The position numbers and the translations under genes were made by a program. A DNA stretch of 64,000 nucleotides from Noviherbaspirillum galbum (GTDB lineage Bacteria; Pseudomonadota; Gammaproteobacteria; Burkholderiales; Burkholderiaceae_D), in assembly GCF_010974945.1 (NCBI RefSeq), contig NZ_JAAIVB010000037.1:186001-250000 (forward strand), read 5' to 3'. Below the pieces are notes generated by a model, which did no database searches, was not told the origin of the DNA, and saw nothing but the letters and a program-made list of their open reading frames with translations. Numbering within the stretch: the first letter of the stretch is position 1; each line of letters begins with the position of its first letter. Below, one piece after another: positions 56,942 through 64,000 of the stretch.

Positions 56942-58294
56942 TCAGCTGGCGGGCTGGTAGGGAAGCTCAATGGTAGCGCAGACGCCGGTCGGGCTGTTGG
57001 GAACGATGATCAATTGGGCATGCTCGCCGTAAAGCAGCTTCAGGCGCTCGCGGATGTTTTGCAGGCCGAGTCCGGTGCCGTTGCTCTTGACGGCGCCGAA
57101 GCCGAGGCCGTTGTCGGCCACCGTCACCATCAGCTTGTTGCCGGACACTTCGGCCATCAGCCGCAGCGTGCCGCCTTCGGGCTTGCTTTCCAGGCCGTGC
57201 TTGATCGCGTTCTCGACCATGGATTGCAGCATCATCGGCGGGAAGGAGGCGGCCCGCAGGTATGTCGGGACATTGATGTCCACCGTCAGGCGTTCTTCCA
57301 TGCGCATCTTCAGCAGGTCGAGGTAGGAACGCACGATGTCCGTCTCGCGCCCGAGGTTGGTGGTGGTGGGCGTTTCGCGCATCTGCGGCAGCACGGCGCG
57401 CAGGTACTGGATGAGTGTGCGCTGCATCGCGGCGGCGCGCGGCGGATCGGTCTCGATCAAGTGCTCCACCGATGCCAGGGTGTTGAACAGGAAATGCGGC
57501 TCGACCTGCGCCTGCATCATCTGCATCTTGGCCTCCACCACCTGGCGCTGCAGGGCTTCGCGTTCGGCGTCGGCCGTGGCGGCGCTGGCGCGGGCTTCGG
57601 CGCGCTTCTTGCCGCCCATCAGCGCCTTCATGCCGAACAGGCCGACCAGCAGGAGCAGCACGAAATTCATGAACCATGCCGACGATTTCTTGCGGTACTT
57701 CTCGGCCTTTTCCGCGGCGGCTTCCTCGACGGCCTGGTCGATCGCATCCTTCACCTCTTCGCTGACGTCGGGCGGCAGGTCGATGTTGATGCCTTGGTTA
57801 TCGATGCGGATGTTGCGCGGAACCTTGGGGGGCTTCGGAGGCTGGGGCGGCTCCGGCGGGGAGGGCGGTGAAGGCGGGGAGGGCACGGGAGACGCCGAGG
57901 GCGGGCTCGCGTCCGCCGGGGTTGCCGGCGCCGGTGCGGCAGCTTCCTTCGGATCCTGGTCTTCCTCCGGCTTGGACGATGCCCCCTTCTTGCGGATGCG
58001 GATGCCGGAACCGTCGATGCGGATGTCGGTGTCGTCGTCCTCGAAGACCGTCGGGCCTTTGTTCTTCTTGCCGGAATGCTGCACCATGACCGGCGGGTGG
58101 CTGGAGCGGCTGAACATCTCGTCCACCAGCGCGCCGCCGATCAGTACCAGGATGCAGAAGAGGATGAACTTCTTCCAGGAGAGTTGCGCGACCCAGGCCG
58201 CCGTCTTGTCGAAGGCGATGCGCAGGTTGTGGATGGCGATCCGGGCGTTTTTCCGGAGCGTCTCTGGCAGGTTGCTCGGCATGAGTCTTTTCAT
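56942..58294 (-). CDS. LytS/YehU-type sensor histidine kinase with Pro-rich extracytoplasmic domain
   Basis: 450 residues. Helix 1 about 43-58, an extracytoplasmic loop about 59-206, helix 2 about 207-225, then a His-kinase domain of the LytS type with phospho-acceptor H267 in QVEPHFLFNTLASVEHLIE and an ATPase domain (VENAIKHGLES, VADNGLGFG, GTGLGLQNIRERL). The loop carries DIRIDGSGIRI (90-100) and NIRIDNQGINI (161-171) around a run of Pro-Pro-Ser/Lys repeats (about 131-159). The repeated IRIDxxGIxI motif is unexplained. Start MKRLMPSN has no clear ribosome site, and the second Met (58282) is also possible. Confidence 0.88.
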   Translation of the reverse strand: MKRLMPSNLPETLRKNARIAIHNLRIAFDKTAAWVAQLSWKKFILFCILVLIGGALVDEMFSRSSHPPVMVQHSGKKNKGPTVFEDDDTDIRIDGSGIRIRKKGASSKPEEDQDPKEAAAPAPATPADASPPSASPVPSPPSPPSPPEPPQPPKPPKVPRNIRIDNQGINIDLPPDVSEEVKDAIDQAVEEAAAEKAEKYRKKSSAWFMNFVLLLLVGLFGMKALMGGKKRAEARASAATADAEREALQRQVVEAKMQMMQAQVEPHFLFNTLASVEHLIETDPPRAAAMQRTLIQYLRAVLPQMRETPTTTNLGRETDIVRSYLDLLKMRMEERLTVDINVPTYLRAASFPPMMLQSMVENAIKHGLESKPEGGTLRLMAEVSGNKLMVTVADNGLGFGAVKSNGTGLGLQNIRERLKLLYGEHAQLIIVPNSPTGVCATIELPYQPAS

Positions 58295-58365
58295 CGTGTT
58301 CGGTACGGAAGCAATTATTGCCGATGTGGCGGCGGGGGTGAACGGTCGGCGGGAAATTTTTCGAT

Positions 58366-58650
58366 TCAGCAATCGGAACAGGTCAGGCCGACGATCTGGC
58401 GCGCGGCGGGACCCGCCAGGCCGCCGGAGACGCCGCCGGGTTGCGCCTTGGCCTGGGACTGCTGGCGGCGCTCGAGTTCGGCGTCGCGGGCCTTCTCCGC
58501 ATCCGTCATGCGCCTGGCCGTGATAACGATACGCGGCATGGGCCGGGCTTCGGATCTCTGCGCGGCCGCGTCCTGCGGAGCGGCGAAGGGTGAGCCGGCA
58601 AGGAGGGCGGCAATGAAGAAGGTGATGGCAGGGCAGAGGCGGCGGGTCAT
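58366..58650 (-). CDS. Small exported protein ending in CxxC (paralogue of 55365-55628)
   Basis: 94 residues. Signal peptide about 1-24 (MTRRLCPAITFFIAALLAGS), then PMPRIVITARRMTDAEKARD, a Gln/Ala/Gly-rich region and a C-terminal TCSDC. AAGGAAA precedes the start. It sits directly upstream of the sensor kinase on the same strand (about 70 bases) and is probably co-transcribed with it. It shares the PRIV/MVI-A-(K/R)RMT motif with the gene at 55365 on the other side of the system. Function unknown; a ligand or accessory of the kinase is a guess. Confidence 0.68.
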   Translation of the reverse strand: MTRRLCPAITFFIAALLAGSPFAAPQDAAAQRSEARPMPRIVITARRMTDAEKARDAELERRQQSQAKAQPGGVSGGLAGPAARQIVGLTCSDC

Positions 58651-58929
58651 GGCGTTTCCTTTGGCTGGATGCATGTCGATGCTTGCACTGTAGGGAAGGC
58701 GTTCCGGGGACGCCATTCGTTTGCGACAGACTGCAAGATTGGCGGGTTGAAACGCCGGACGGCTGGATGGGCGGAAACGGAAAATTGCTTGCGCGACTGT
58801 AAAACGCAGCGGGCAAAGCTTGCTAAACTTCCAGCCTCGCGTCGTGGTGCAGGCACAAGCTGCGCCATGCCCGACCAGACGCCGCGGCGATCCGCCGGCG
58901 GCGCGTTCACCATAACAACCGGAACAACG

Positions 58930-61593
58930 ATGACCCGCCTTCTTCGCCGCATCACCGCGGTTGCGTTCGCGACCTGTCTTTCTGCCCTGCTTTTCCTTCC
59001 GCCGCATGCCGGCGCCACGCTGCCAGCCAAGCCATCATTGCGGCTCGGCGATGCGGTCCGGCCGCTTGCCTACGAGCTGAACCTGGCGATGGTGCCGTCC
59101 GCCGACGGCTTCGACGGCCGCATCACCATCGACCTCGAACTCGCGCGCGCCCAGGACGGTTTCTGGATGAATGCGACGCGCCTGCGGGTGAAGCGGGCGG
59201 TGCTCGACGCAGGCGGCAAGAACCTGCAGGCGGCCATCGTCCCCGGGGGCGACGACTTCATCGGCCTGCAGTTCCCCGAAAGCCTGCCGCCGGGAAAAGC
59301 GCGCCTGACCATCGAGTACAGCGGCAGCTTTTCCGCCGTCGAGACGCGCGGCCTGTTCAAGCAGCAGGACGGCGGGGAGTGGTATGCCTTCAGCCAGTTC
59401 GAGGCGATGAACGCGCGGCGCGCCTTCCCCAGCTTCGACGAACCGCAATGGAAGACGCCCTGGACCGTCTCGCTCGACGTCAGGCGCGACCACGTCGCGG
59501 TCAGCAATACGGCGGCGGTGGCCGAGGAGGCCATCGGTGCCGACATGAAGCGGGTGCGCTTCGCCACCACGGCGCCGCTGCCGACCTACCTGATCGCCTT
59601 CGGCGTCGGTCCGTTCGACGTGGTCGACGGCGGCACCGCCGGCCAGAAACGGGTGCCGCTGCGCTACATCGTGCCCAAGGGACGCGGCGCGGAAGCCGCC
59701 TATGCCGCGAAAATCACGCCGCGGCTGGTGGAGCTGCTGGAAGACTACTTCGGGCAGCCCTATCCCTATCCCAAGCTCGACAGCATGGCCATTCCCATCA
59801 CCGTGAATTTCGGGGCGATGGAAAATCCCGGCCTCATCACCTATCGTTCCAGCCTGTTGATGAGCCGGCCGGAGCGCGAGGATGAAAGCTTCCGCCAGCG
59901 CTACGCCAGCGTGGGTTCGCACGAGATCGCACACCAATGGTTCGGCGACCTCGTCACCATGTCGTGGTGGAACGATCTCTGGCTCAACGAATCCTTCGCC
60001 ACCTGGATGGCGCGCAAGAACGTCAGGCGCTTCAACCCGGAGTGGGAGACGCACGGACGCAGCGAGCATGAGCGGCAGCAAGCCATGCATGCCGACCGGC
60101 TCGCCACGGCGCGCAAGATCCGCCAGCCCATCGTGGCCCGCGAGGATGTCGATAACGCGTTCGACAGCATCACCTACGACAAGGGCGGTGCGGTGCTGAC
60201 GATGTTCGAAACCTGGCTCGGCGAGGATGGTTTCCGCGACGGCGTGCGCCGCTACCTGAAGCGCCACGCCTTCGGCAATGCCACCGCCGAGGATTTCTTC
60301 AACGCGCTCGCCGACACCGATCCTTCGCTGGCCAAGGGTTTCGCCAGCTTCGTCGAGCAGCCCGGCGTGCCGCACATCGCCATGCGTCTCGACTGCACCG
60401 GCAAACCCGCCCTGCACATGACCCAGGAGCGCTTCCTTCCCGCCAGGAAGGACGGCGCGAACGCGCAGTCATGGACGGCGCCGGTCTGCCTGCGCATCGA
60501 CGGCCAGGATGCCGGCAAGCCGTTCTGCACCGTGTTGCGCAGCCGCTCGGAAAAGGTCGCCTTGCCGGTGGACCATTGTCCGGCCTGGATCCTGCCCAAC
60601 CCGAAAGGCGCGGGCTACTACCTGAGTTCCGTCCAGGGCGTGAAGGCGATCCGCCTGGCGCAGGCGCCGCTCAAGCCCGAGGAAGCGGTCTCGATGCTGG
60701 GCGACCTGTCGCTGCTGGTGAATTCGGGAAGCTTCCCGGCGGACGTGCTGCTCGACCTCGTGGCGCCGTTCGCGGCCGACCCGCGCCCGGAAGTCGCGCG
60801 CGAGGCGGCGGAGGTCGCGAGCGACCTGTATCCCACGCTGAGCCGCGAGGAAGACCGCCGCCGCTACGCCGCCTGGATCCGCAATCATTTCGGCAAGCGC
60901 GCGGTCGAGCTCGGTTGGCTGGACCGGCAAGGCGACAGCGACGCGGTGCGCAAGCTGCGCATGAGCCTGCTGCCGCTGGTGACCGAGATCGGCGGCGATG
61001 CCATGCTGCGCGACCAGGCGCGCCAGCTCTCCCTCGGCTGGCTGCGGGGCGATGGCGTGCCGCTGGGCGGCATGTTCCGCCAGGTCCTGCGCAGCGCCGC
61101 CTTCAATGGCGACGCGGAACTGTTCGACGCGCTGGCGCAGGCGGTCGTGAAGTCGAAAGATAGCGATGCCCGTAACGAGATGTACAAGGCGCTGGGCAGT
61201 TTCCGCGCGCCGGAGCTGCGCCAGCGTGCCTTCGCGCTGGTGCTGTCGGACCAGGTCGATGCGCGCGAAGCCTCGACCATCCTGTACCACGCGGGAGAAA
61301 CGGCGGAGAACGCGCCCGCCTTGCAGCAGTTCCTTGCCGGCAGCATGGATGCGCTGATGAAACGCCTGCCCGACGAAATGATGTCACGCATGCCGCGCTG
61401 GGGTCAGAACCTCTGCACCGCCGGGGACCGCGAACGCTACAAGCAAGTCTTCGGGCCGCGCATCGAACAGTATCCCGCCGGCGCGCGCAGCTACGCGCAG
61501 GCGCTGGAGACCATCGATATCTGCATCGGCAGCCGAAAGGCGCAGGAGACCCGCCTGAGCCGTTTCCTGGCGGGCAAGCGCATCGAGGGCTGA
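58930..61593 (+). CDS. M1-family aminopeptidase, exported
   Basis: 887 residues from MTRLLRRITAVAF; upstream frame is non-coding. Signal peptide about 1-32 (ending AGA). Substrate-binding GAMENPGLITYR, zinc site HEIAHQWFGD (H331, E332, H335) with E354 in LWLNESFATW, and the catalytic Tyr region in FDSITYDKGGAV. A C-terminal helical ERAP1-like domain covers about 560-870. Removes amino-terminal residues from peptides in the periplasm or outside. Divergent from the small gene at 58366, with 279 bases between them. Confidence 0.94.
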   Translation: MTRLLRRITAVAFATCLSALLFLPPHAGATLPAKPSLRLGDAVRPLAYELNLAMVPSADGFDGRITIDLELARAQDGFWMNATRLRVKRAVLDAGGKNLQAAIVPGGDDFIGLQFPESLPPGKARLTIEYSGSFSAVETRGLFKQQDGGEWYAFSQFEAMNARRAFPSFDEPQWKTPWTVSLDVRRDHVAVSNTAAVAEEAIGADMKRVRFATTAPLPTYLIAFGVGPFDVVDGGTAGQKRVPLRYIVPKGRGAEAAYAAKITPRLVELLEDYFGQPYPYPKLDSMAIPITVNFGAMENPGLITYRSSLLMSRPEREDESFRQRYASVGSHEIAHQWFGDLVTMSWWNDLWLNESFATWMARKNVRRFNPEWETHGRSEHERQQAMHADRLATARKIRQPIVAREDVDNAFDSITYDKGGAVLTMFETWLGEDGFRDGVRRYLKRHAFGNATAEDFFNALADTDPSLAKGFASFVEQPGVPHIAMRLDCTGKPALHMTQERFLPARKDGANAQSWTAPVCLRIDGQDAGKPFCTVLRSRSEKVALPVDHCPAWILPNPKGAGYYLSSVQGVKAIRLAQAPLKPEEAVSMLGDLSLLVNSGSFPADVLLDLVAPFAADPRPEVAREAAEVASDLYPTLSREEDRRRYAAWIRNHFGKRAVELGWLDRQGDSDAVRKLRMSLLPLVTEIGGDAMLRDQARQLSLGWLRGDGVPLGGMFRQVLRSAAFNGDAELFDALAQAVVKSKDSDARNEMYKALGSFRAPELRQRAFALVLSDQVDAREASTILYHAGETAENAPALQQFLAGSMDALMKRLPDEMMSRMPRWGQNLCTAGDRERYKQVFGPRIEQYPAGARSYAQALETIDICIGSRKAQETRLSRFLAGKRIEG

Positions 61594-61610
61594 CGAGGCC
61601 GGGAAGCAGA

Positions 61611-61640
61611 AAGGGGAGCGCGTTGCCGGCTCCCCTTTTT
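61611..61640 (+). terminator. Intrinsic terminator of the M1 peptidase gene
   Basis: 9-bp stem (61611-61619 / 61629-61637) with a 9-nt loop; the 3' arm runs into five T. Confidence 0.85.
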
Positions 61641-61690
61641 CATTGGCGTGCGCGCCGCGTGGTGCGTGGTGCGTGGTGCGCCTGCCGTGC

Positions 61691-63706
61691 TTACTTCAGC
61701 AGATACTCTTCCATGAACTTCACCACGGAATAGAAGTAGTAGTCCGCGTTCGGCTTGCGCGCGAAGCCGTGTCCCTCATTGTCGGCCATGAGGTACCAGA
61801 CCGGCGTGTTGCTCTTCTTCAGCCGGGTGACGATCTGCTCCGCCTCGAACAGCGGTACGCGCGGATCGTTCTTTCCCTGTACCACCAGCAGCGGCTTCGT
61901 GATCTTCTCTGCATTGTTCAGCGGTGAGATGCGCTCGAGGAAGGCGCGCATCTCCGGATCGCGCTCGTCGCCGTATTCCACGCGCCGCAGGTCGCGGCGG
62001 TAGCTTTCGGTCCGCTCAAGGAAGCTGATGAAGTTGGAGATGCCCACCACGTCGACGCTGCCGGCGATGCGGTCGGCATAGTGCGTGGACACCGCGAGGC
62101 TCATGTAGCCGCCGTAGCTGCCGCCCATCACCGCGATTTTCTTGCCGTCGAGGTCGGGCTGCGTGCCGATCCAGTCGAGCAGGGAGCCGATGTCCTTGAC
62201 CGAATCTTCGCGCTTGAAGCCGTTGTCCAGCTTGAGGAAGGTCTTGCCGTAGCCGGTCGAACCGCGGACGTTGGGCTGGATCAGGGTGATGCCGAGTTCG
62301 TTGACGAGGTAGTTGTAGCGGCCGATGAAGCCAAGCTGCGCCTGTCCCTCGGGCCCGCCATGGATGAGGATGATCACCGGGCGCGGACCCTTGAAGCGGC
62401 TGGCATCGGGGCGGGTAACGAGTCCGCTGATGGCACGGCCGTCGAAGGACTTCCAGCGGATGATGGAGGTGTCCGGGAAATTGCCGGTGTCGATCGCCGC
62501 CGCCGGCGTGGTCCATTGCTCGACCTTGCCCGTCTTGAGGTTCACCGAATAGCATTCGCCCGGGCTCTTCGCCGAATCGAGGCTGAAGCCGAGTTCGTCC
62601 TTGCCGAACCAGCGGATCTGGTGAACGCCGCCCACCGGCATCTTCGGCACCGGCAACTCCTTGCCGCTCGCGGTGTCAAAGAGATGCAGCTCGTTCAAGC
62701 CGTCGTTGTTGATGATCGTGGCGAGGCGGCTGCCTTGTCTGGTCGGCTCCACGTTTTCCACGCTCCAGGGAATCCGGGACGACAGGGGCGTGACGCGCAT
62801 CGTCGCCAGGTCCATCTTCACGAGCTGGCGGAATTCGCCGTCGCGGTCGCTGGCATAGACGATGGCGCGGCCATCCTTCGTGAAATTCGGGTTGCCGTAG
62901 AACGCGGGCTCGCCCGGCTTGTCCTGGTTACCCGACTGGGGCAACAGCTGCCTGCGCTCGCCGCTGCGCGTGTCGATCAGCCAGATCGAGGTTTCGTTGG
63001 CGGAAACGTAGTTGATGCCGACGAGCGTCTTGTCATCGGGCGACCAGGTGAAATCTCCCCAGCCGCCGCCCGGCAGCGAAGCGATCTTGCGGCGGTTCTC
63101 CGGCTTGAGCGGATCGAGCAGCGACACGTCGGTCGTCACTTCCTTGCGGCGCCCGGGGCCGGCGGTCTTGTCGAGCTGGGTCGAGGTCATGACCATCAGC
63201 GTGCCGGCATGATTCCATTCGCCGCCTTCGTGCTTTTCGGCCGGGTCGGTCAGCATCGTGACCTTGCGGCTGTCGAGGTCGAGGCGGAACAGCTGGCTGG
63301 CTTCGCTGCCGCCTTCATCCTTGAGGAAGACGATGTAGCGGCCCTTACGGGGCTCATAGCGCGCGGCGCGCACCGGGTCGGGGAAATCGGTCAGCTGTTC
63401 CAGCGCGCCGCCCGGCTTGCGCAGCACGTGCAGCTGGACGGTCGGGCCGCTGGTGCGGGTGGAGACCAGGATTTCGCGCCGGGTCGGATGCCAGTCGAGC
63501 AGCTTGCGCGGACGGAAATCGTTGTAGCGCGCGACGCGCTGCGCCAGGTCTTCGCTGATCGGCGGGATGCCATCGGCGGTCAGGTGCTCGTTGGGCTGCA
63601 CGATGCCTGCGGGGGCTTGCTGCGCCTGCAGGCTGCCGCAGGCCAGGACCAGTACGCCTGCCGCGATCATGTTGCGCAGGAAGGGGGGTGTTTGTCTCGT
63701 GAACAT
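61691..63706 (-). CDS. S9-family serine peptidase (prolyl oligopeptidase type), exported
   Basis: 671 residues. Signal peptide about 1-28 (ending LQAQ), a beta-propeller (about 60-390) and an alpha/beta-hydrolase domain with nucleophile S530 in GGSYGGYMS, Asp in GKNDPRVPL and His in NEGHGFARK. Dipeptidyl- or acyl-aminoacyl-peptidase-like. A TACAAT -10 lies on the minus strand at 63748-63753, about 45 bases before the start. Convergent with the M1 gene; both would degrade exported or external peptides. Confidence 0.94.
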   Translation of the reverse strand: MFTRQTPPFLRNMIAAGVLVLACGSLQAQQAPAGIVQPNEHLTADGIPPISEDLAQRVARYNDFRPRKLLDWHPTRREILVSTRTSGPTVQLHVLRKPGGALEQLTDFPDPVRAARYEPRKGRYIVFLKDEGGSEASQLFRLDLDSRKVTMLTDPAEKHEGGEWNHAGTLMVMTSTQLDKTAGPGRRKEVTTDVSLLDPLKPENRRKIASLPGGGWGDFTWSPDDKTLVGINYVSANETSIWLIDTRSGERRQLLPQSGNQDKPGEPAFYGNPNFTKDGRAIVYASDRDGEFRQLVKMDLATMRVTPLSSRIPWSVENVEPTRQGSRLATIINNDGLNELHLFDTASGKELPVPKMPVGGVHQIRWFGKDELGFSLDSAKSPGECYSVNLKTGKVEQWTTPAAAIDTGNFPDTSIIRWKSFDGRAISGLVTRPDASRFKGPRPVIILIHGGPEGQAQLGFIGRYNYLVNELGITLIQPNVRGSTGYGKTFLKLDNGFKREDSVKDIGSLLDWIGTQPDLDGKKIAVMGGSYGGYMSLAVSTHYADRIAGSVDVVGISNFISFLERTESYRRDLRRVEYGDERDPEMRAFLERISPLNNAEKITKPLLVVQGKNDPRVPLFEAEQIVTRLKKSNTPVWYLMADNEGHGFARKPNADYYFYSVVKFMEEYLLK

Positions 63707-63802
63707 GTGTCTCCTCGGGGGTATCTCTTCTTGTATGAAGCGGCTGCATTGTAGCGCGTAAGCACTGCTGGCGTTATGCCAACGGGCAGGGGGAAACGCG
63801 CA

Positions 63803-63827
63803 AAGAAAAAGCCGGCTTGCGCCGGCT
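63803..63827 (-). terminator. Intrinsic terminator of the gene at the right edge
   Basis: 7-bp stem (63810-63816 / 63821-63827) with a 4-nt loop; the minus-strand 3' arm continues as TTTTTCTTTG. It ends the partial gene that stops at 63875. Confidence 0.85.
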
Positions 63828-63874
63828 CGTCCTGCCTGGAAACGATGGAATGTAGGGCGGGCTTCCCTGGGCGG

Positions 63875-64000
63875 TCAGCCGTTCTTCTTGCGGACGGGCT
63901 TGGCGGCGACCGCCTTGTTCGAGCGCGGCGCGGGCTTCGCCGCCACCTTGCGCGCGGGCGCTGCCTTGCGGGCGGCGGTGCGCGTGCCCGTCTTGACGGC
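63875..64000 (-). CDS. Partial gene: Lys/Ala/Pro-rich C-terminus, histone H1-like
   Basis: Only the last 41 codons are in the window: repeated AARKAAPARK- and AAKPAPR-like blocks ending KPVRKKNG. Such tails occur in histone H1-like nucleoid proteins and at the ends of some phasin or DNA-binding proteins of Burkholderiales. The identity cannot be settled without the missing 5' part. A terminator follows. Confidence 0.7.
   Translation of the reverse strand, partial: AVKTGTRTAARKAAPARKVAAKPAPRSNKAVAAKPVRKKNG

Overview
The window is GC-rich chromosomal DNA, densely packed with genes. Gene content points to a betaproteobacterium of the order Burkholderiales, probably Oxalobacteraceae: a Burkholderia-type Orn/Lys/Arg decarboxylase, a long-form LeuA, ergothioneine genes, an RhlE helicase and two families of GC-rich palindromic intergenic repeats. 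That placement is inferred from reading the proteins, not from a search. I see no rRNA, tRNA, CRISPR array, insertion sequence or prophage.

Left part (1-12.6 kb, nearly all minus strand). It holds an amino-acid decarboxylase, a DUF4337 membrane protein, folA and thyA, a cytochrome b561 with a small PepSY protein, and a sterol-desaturase-family protein. Next comes a tightly overlapping four-gene unit: LolD-like ATPase, FtsX-like permease, AttH/CrtC-like lipocalin and MsbA-like exporter. Its start/stop overlaps are 4, 1 and 4 bases.

Middle-left (12.7-24.8 kb). egtD-egtB (ergothioneine) run on the plus strand. An alkyl sulfatase and leuA lie on the minus strand, with a possible Leu-codon leader peptide upstream of leuA. 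A second EgtB-fold gene resembles the selenoneine synthase SenA. It stands without senB or senC, and two of the three expected iron-ligand histidines are replaced. An RhlE-type helicase, fabI and an RpiR-type regulator follow.

Centre (25.0-50.8 kb). This is the most distinctive region and looks like one peptide-acquisition island. On the minus strand are a TonB-dependent receptor, TonB, ExbB, two ExbD and a TPR protein. Divergently, on the plus strand, are five tandem paralogous peptide-binding proteins, a signal-peptide-bearing M3 oligopeptidase, two Dpp/Opp-type permeases and a fused two-domain ATPase. A TldD/PmbA-type protease pair follows. Read together they describe capture at the outer membrane, periplasmic binding and trimming, import, and perhaps proteolysis of modified peptides. 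The middle three binding proteins lack the Asp that normally anchors the peptide amino terminus.

Right part (50.9-64 kb). It carries an RND efflux adaptor and pump, and a LytS/LytR-type two-component system flanked by two related small exported proteins. An M1 aminopeptidase and an S9 prolyl-oligopeptidase-type peptidase converge. The window ends in a partial Lys/Ala/Pro-rich, histone-H1-like tail. Several exported peptidases (M3, M1, S9) together with the peptide importer suggest a peptide-scavenging lifestyle.
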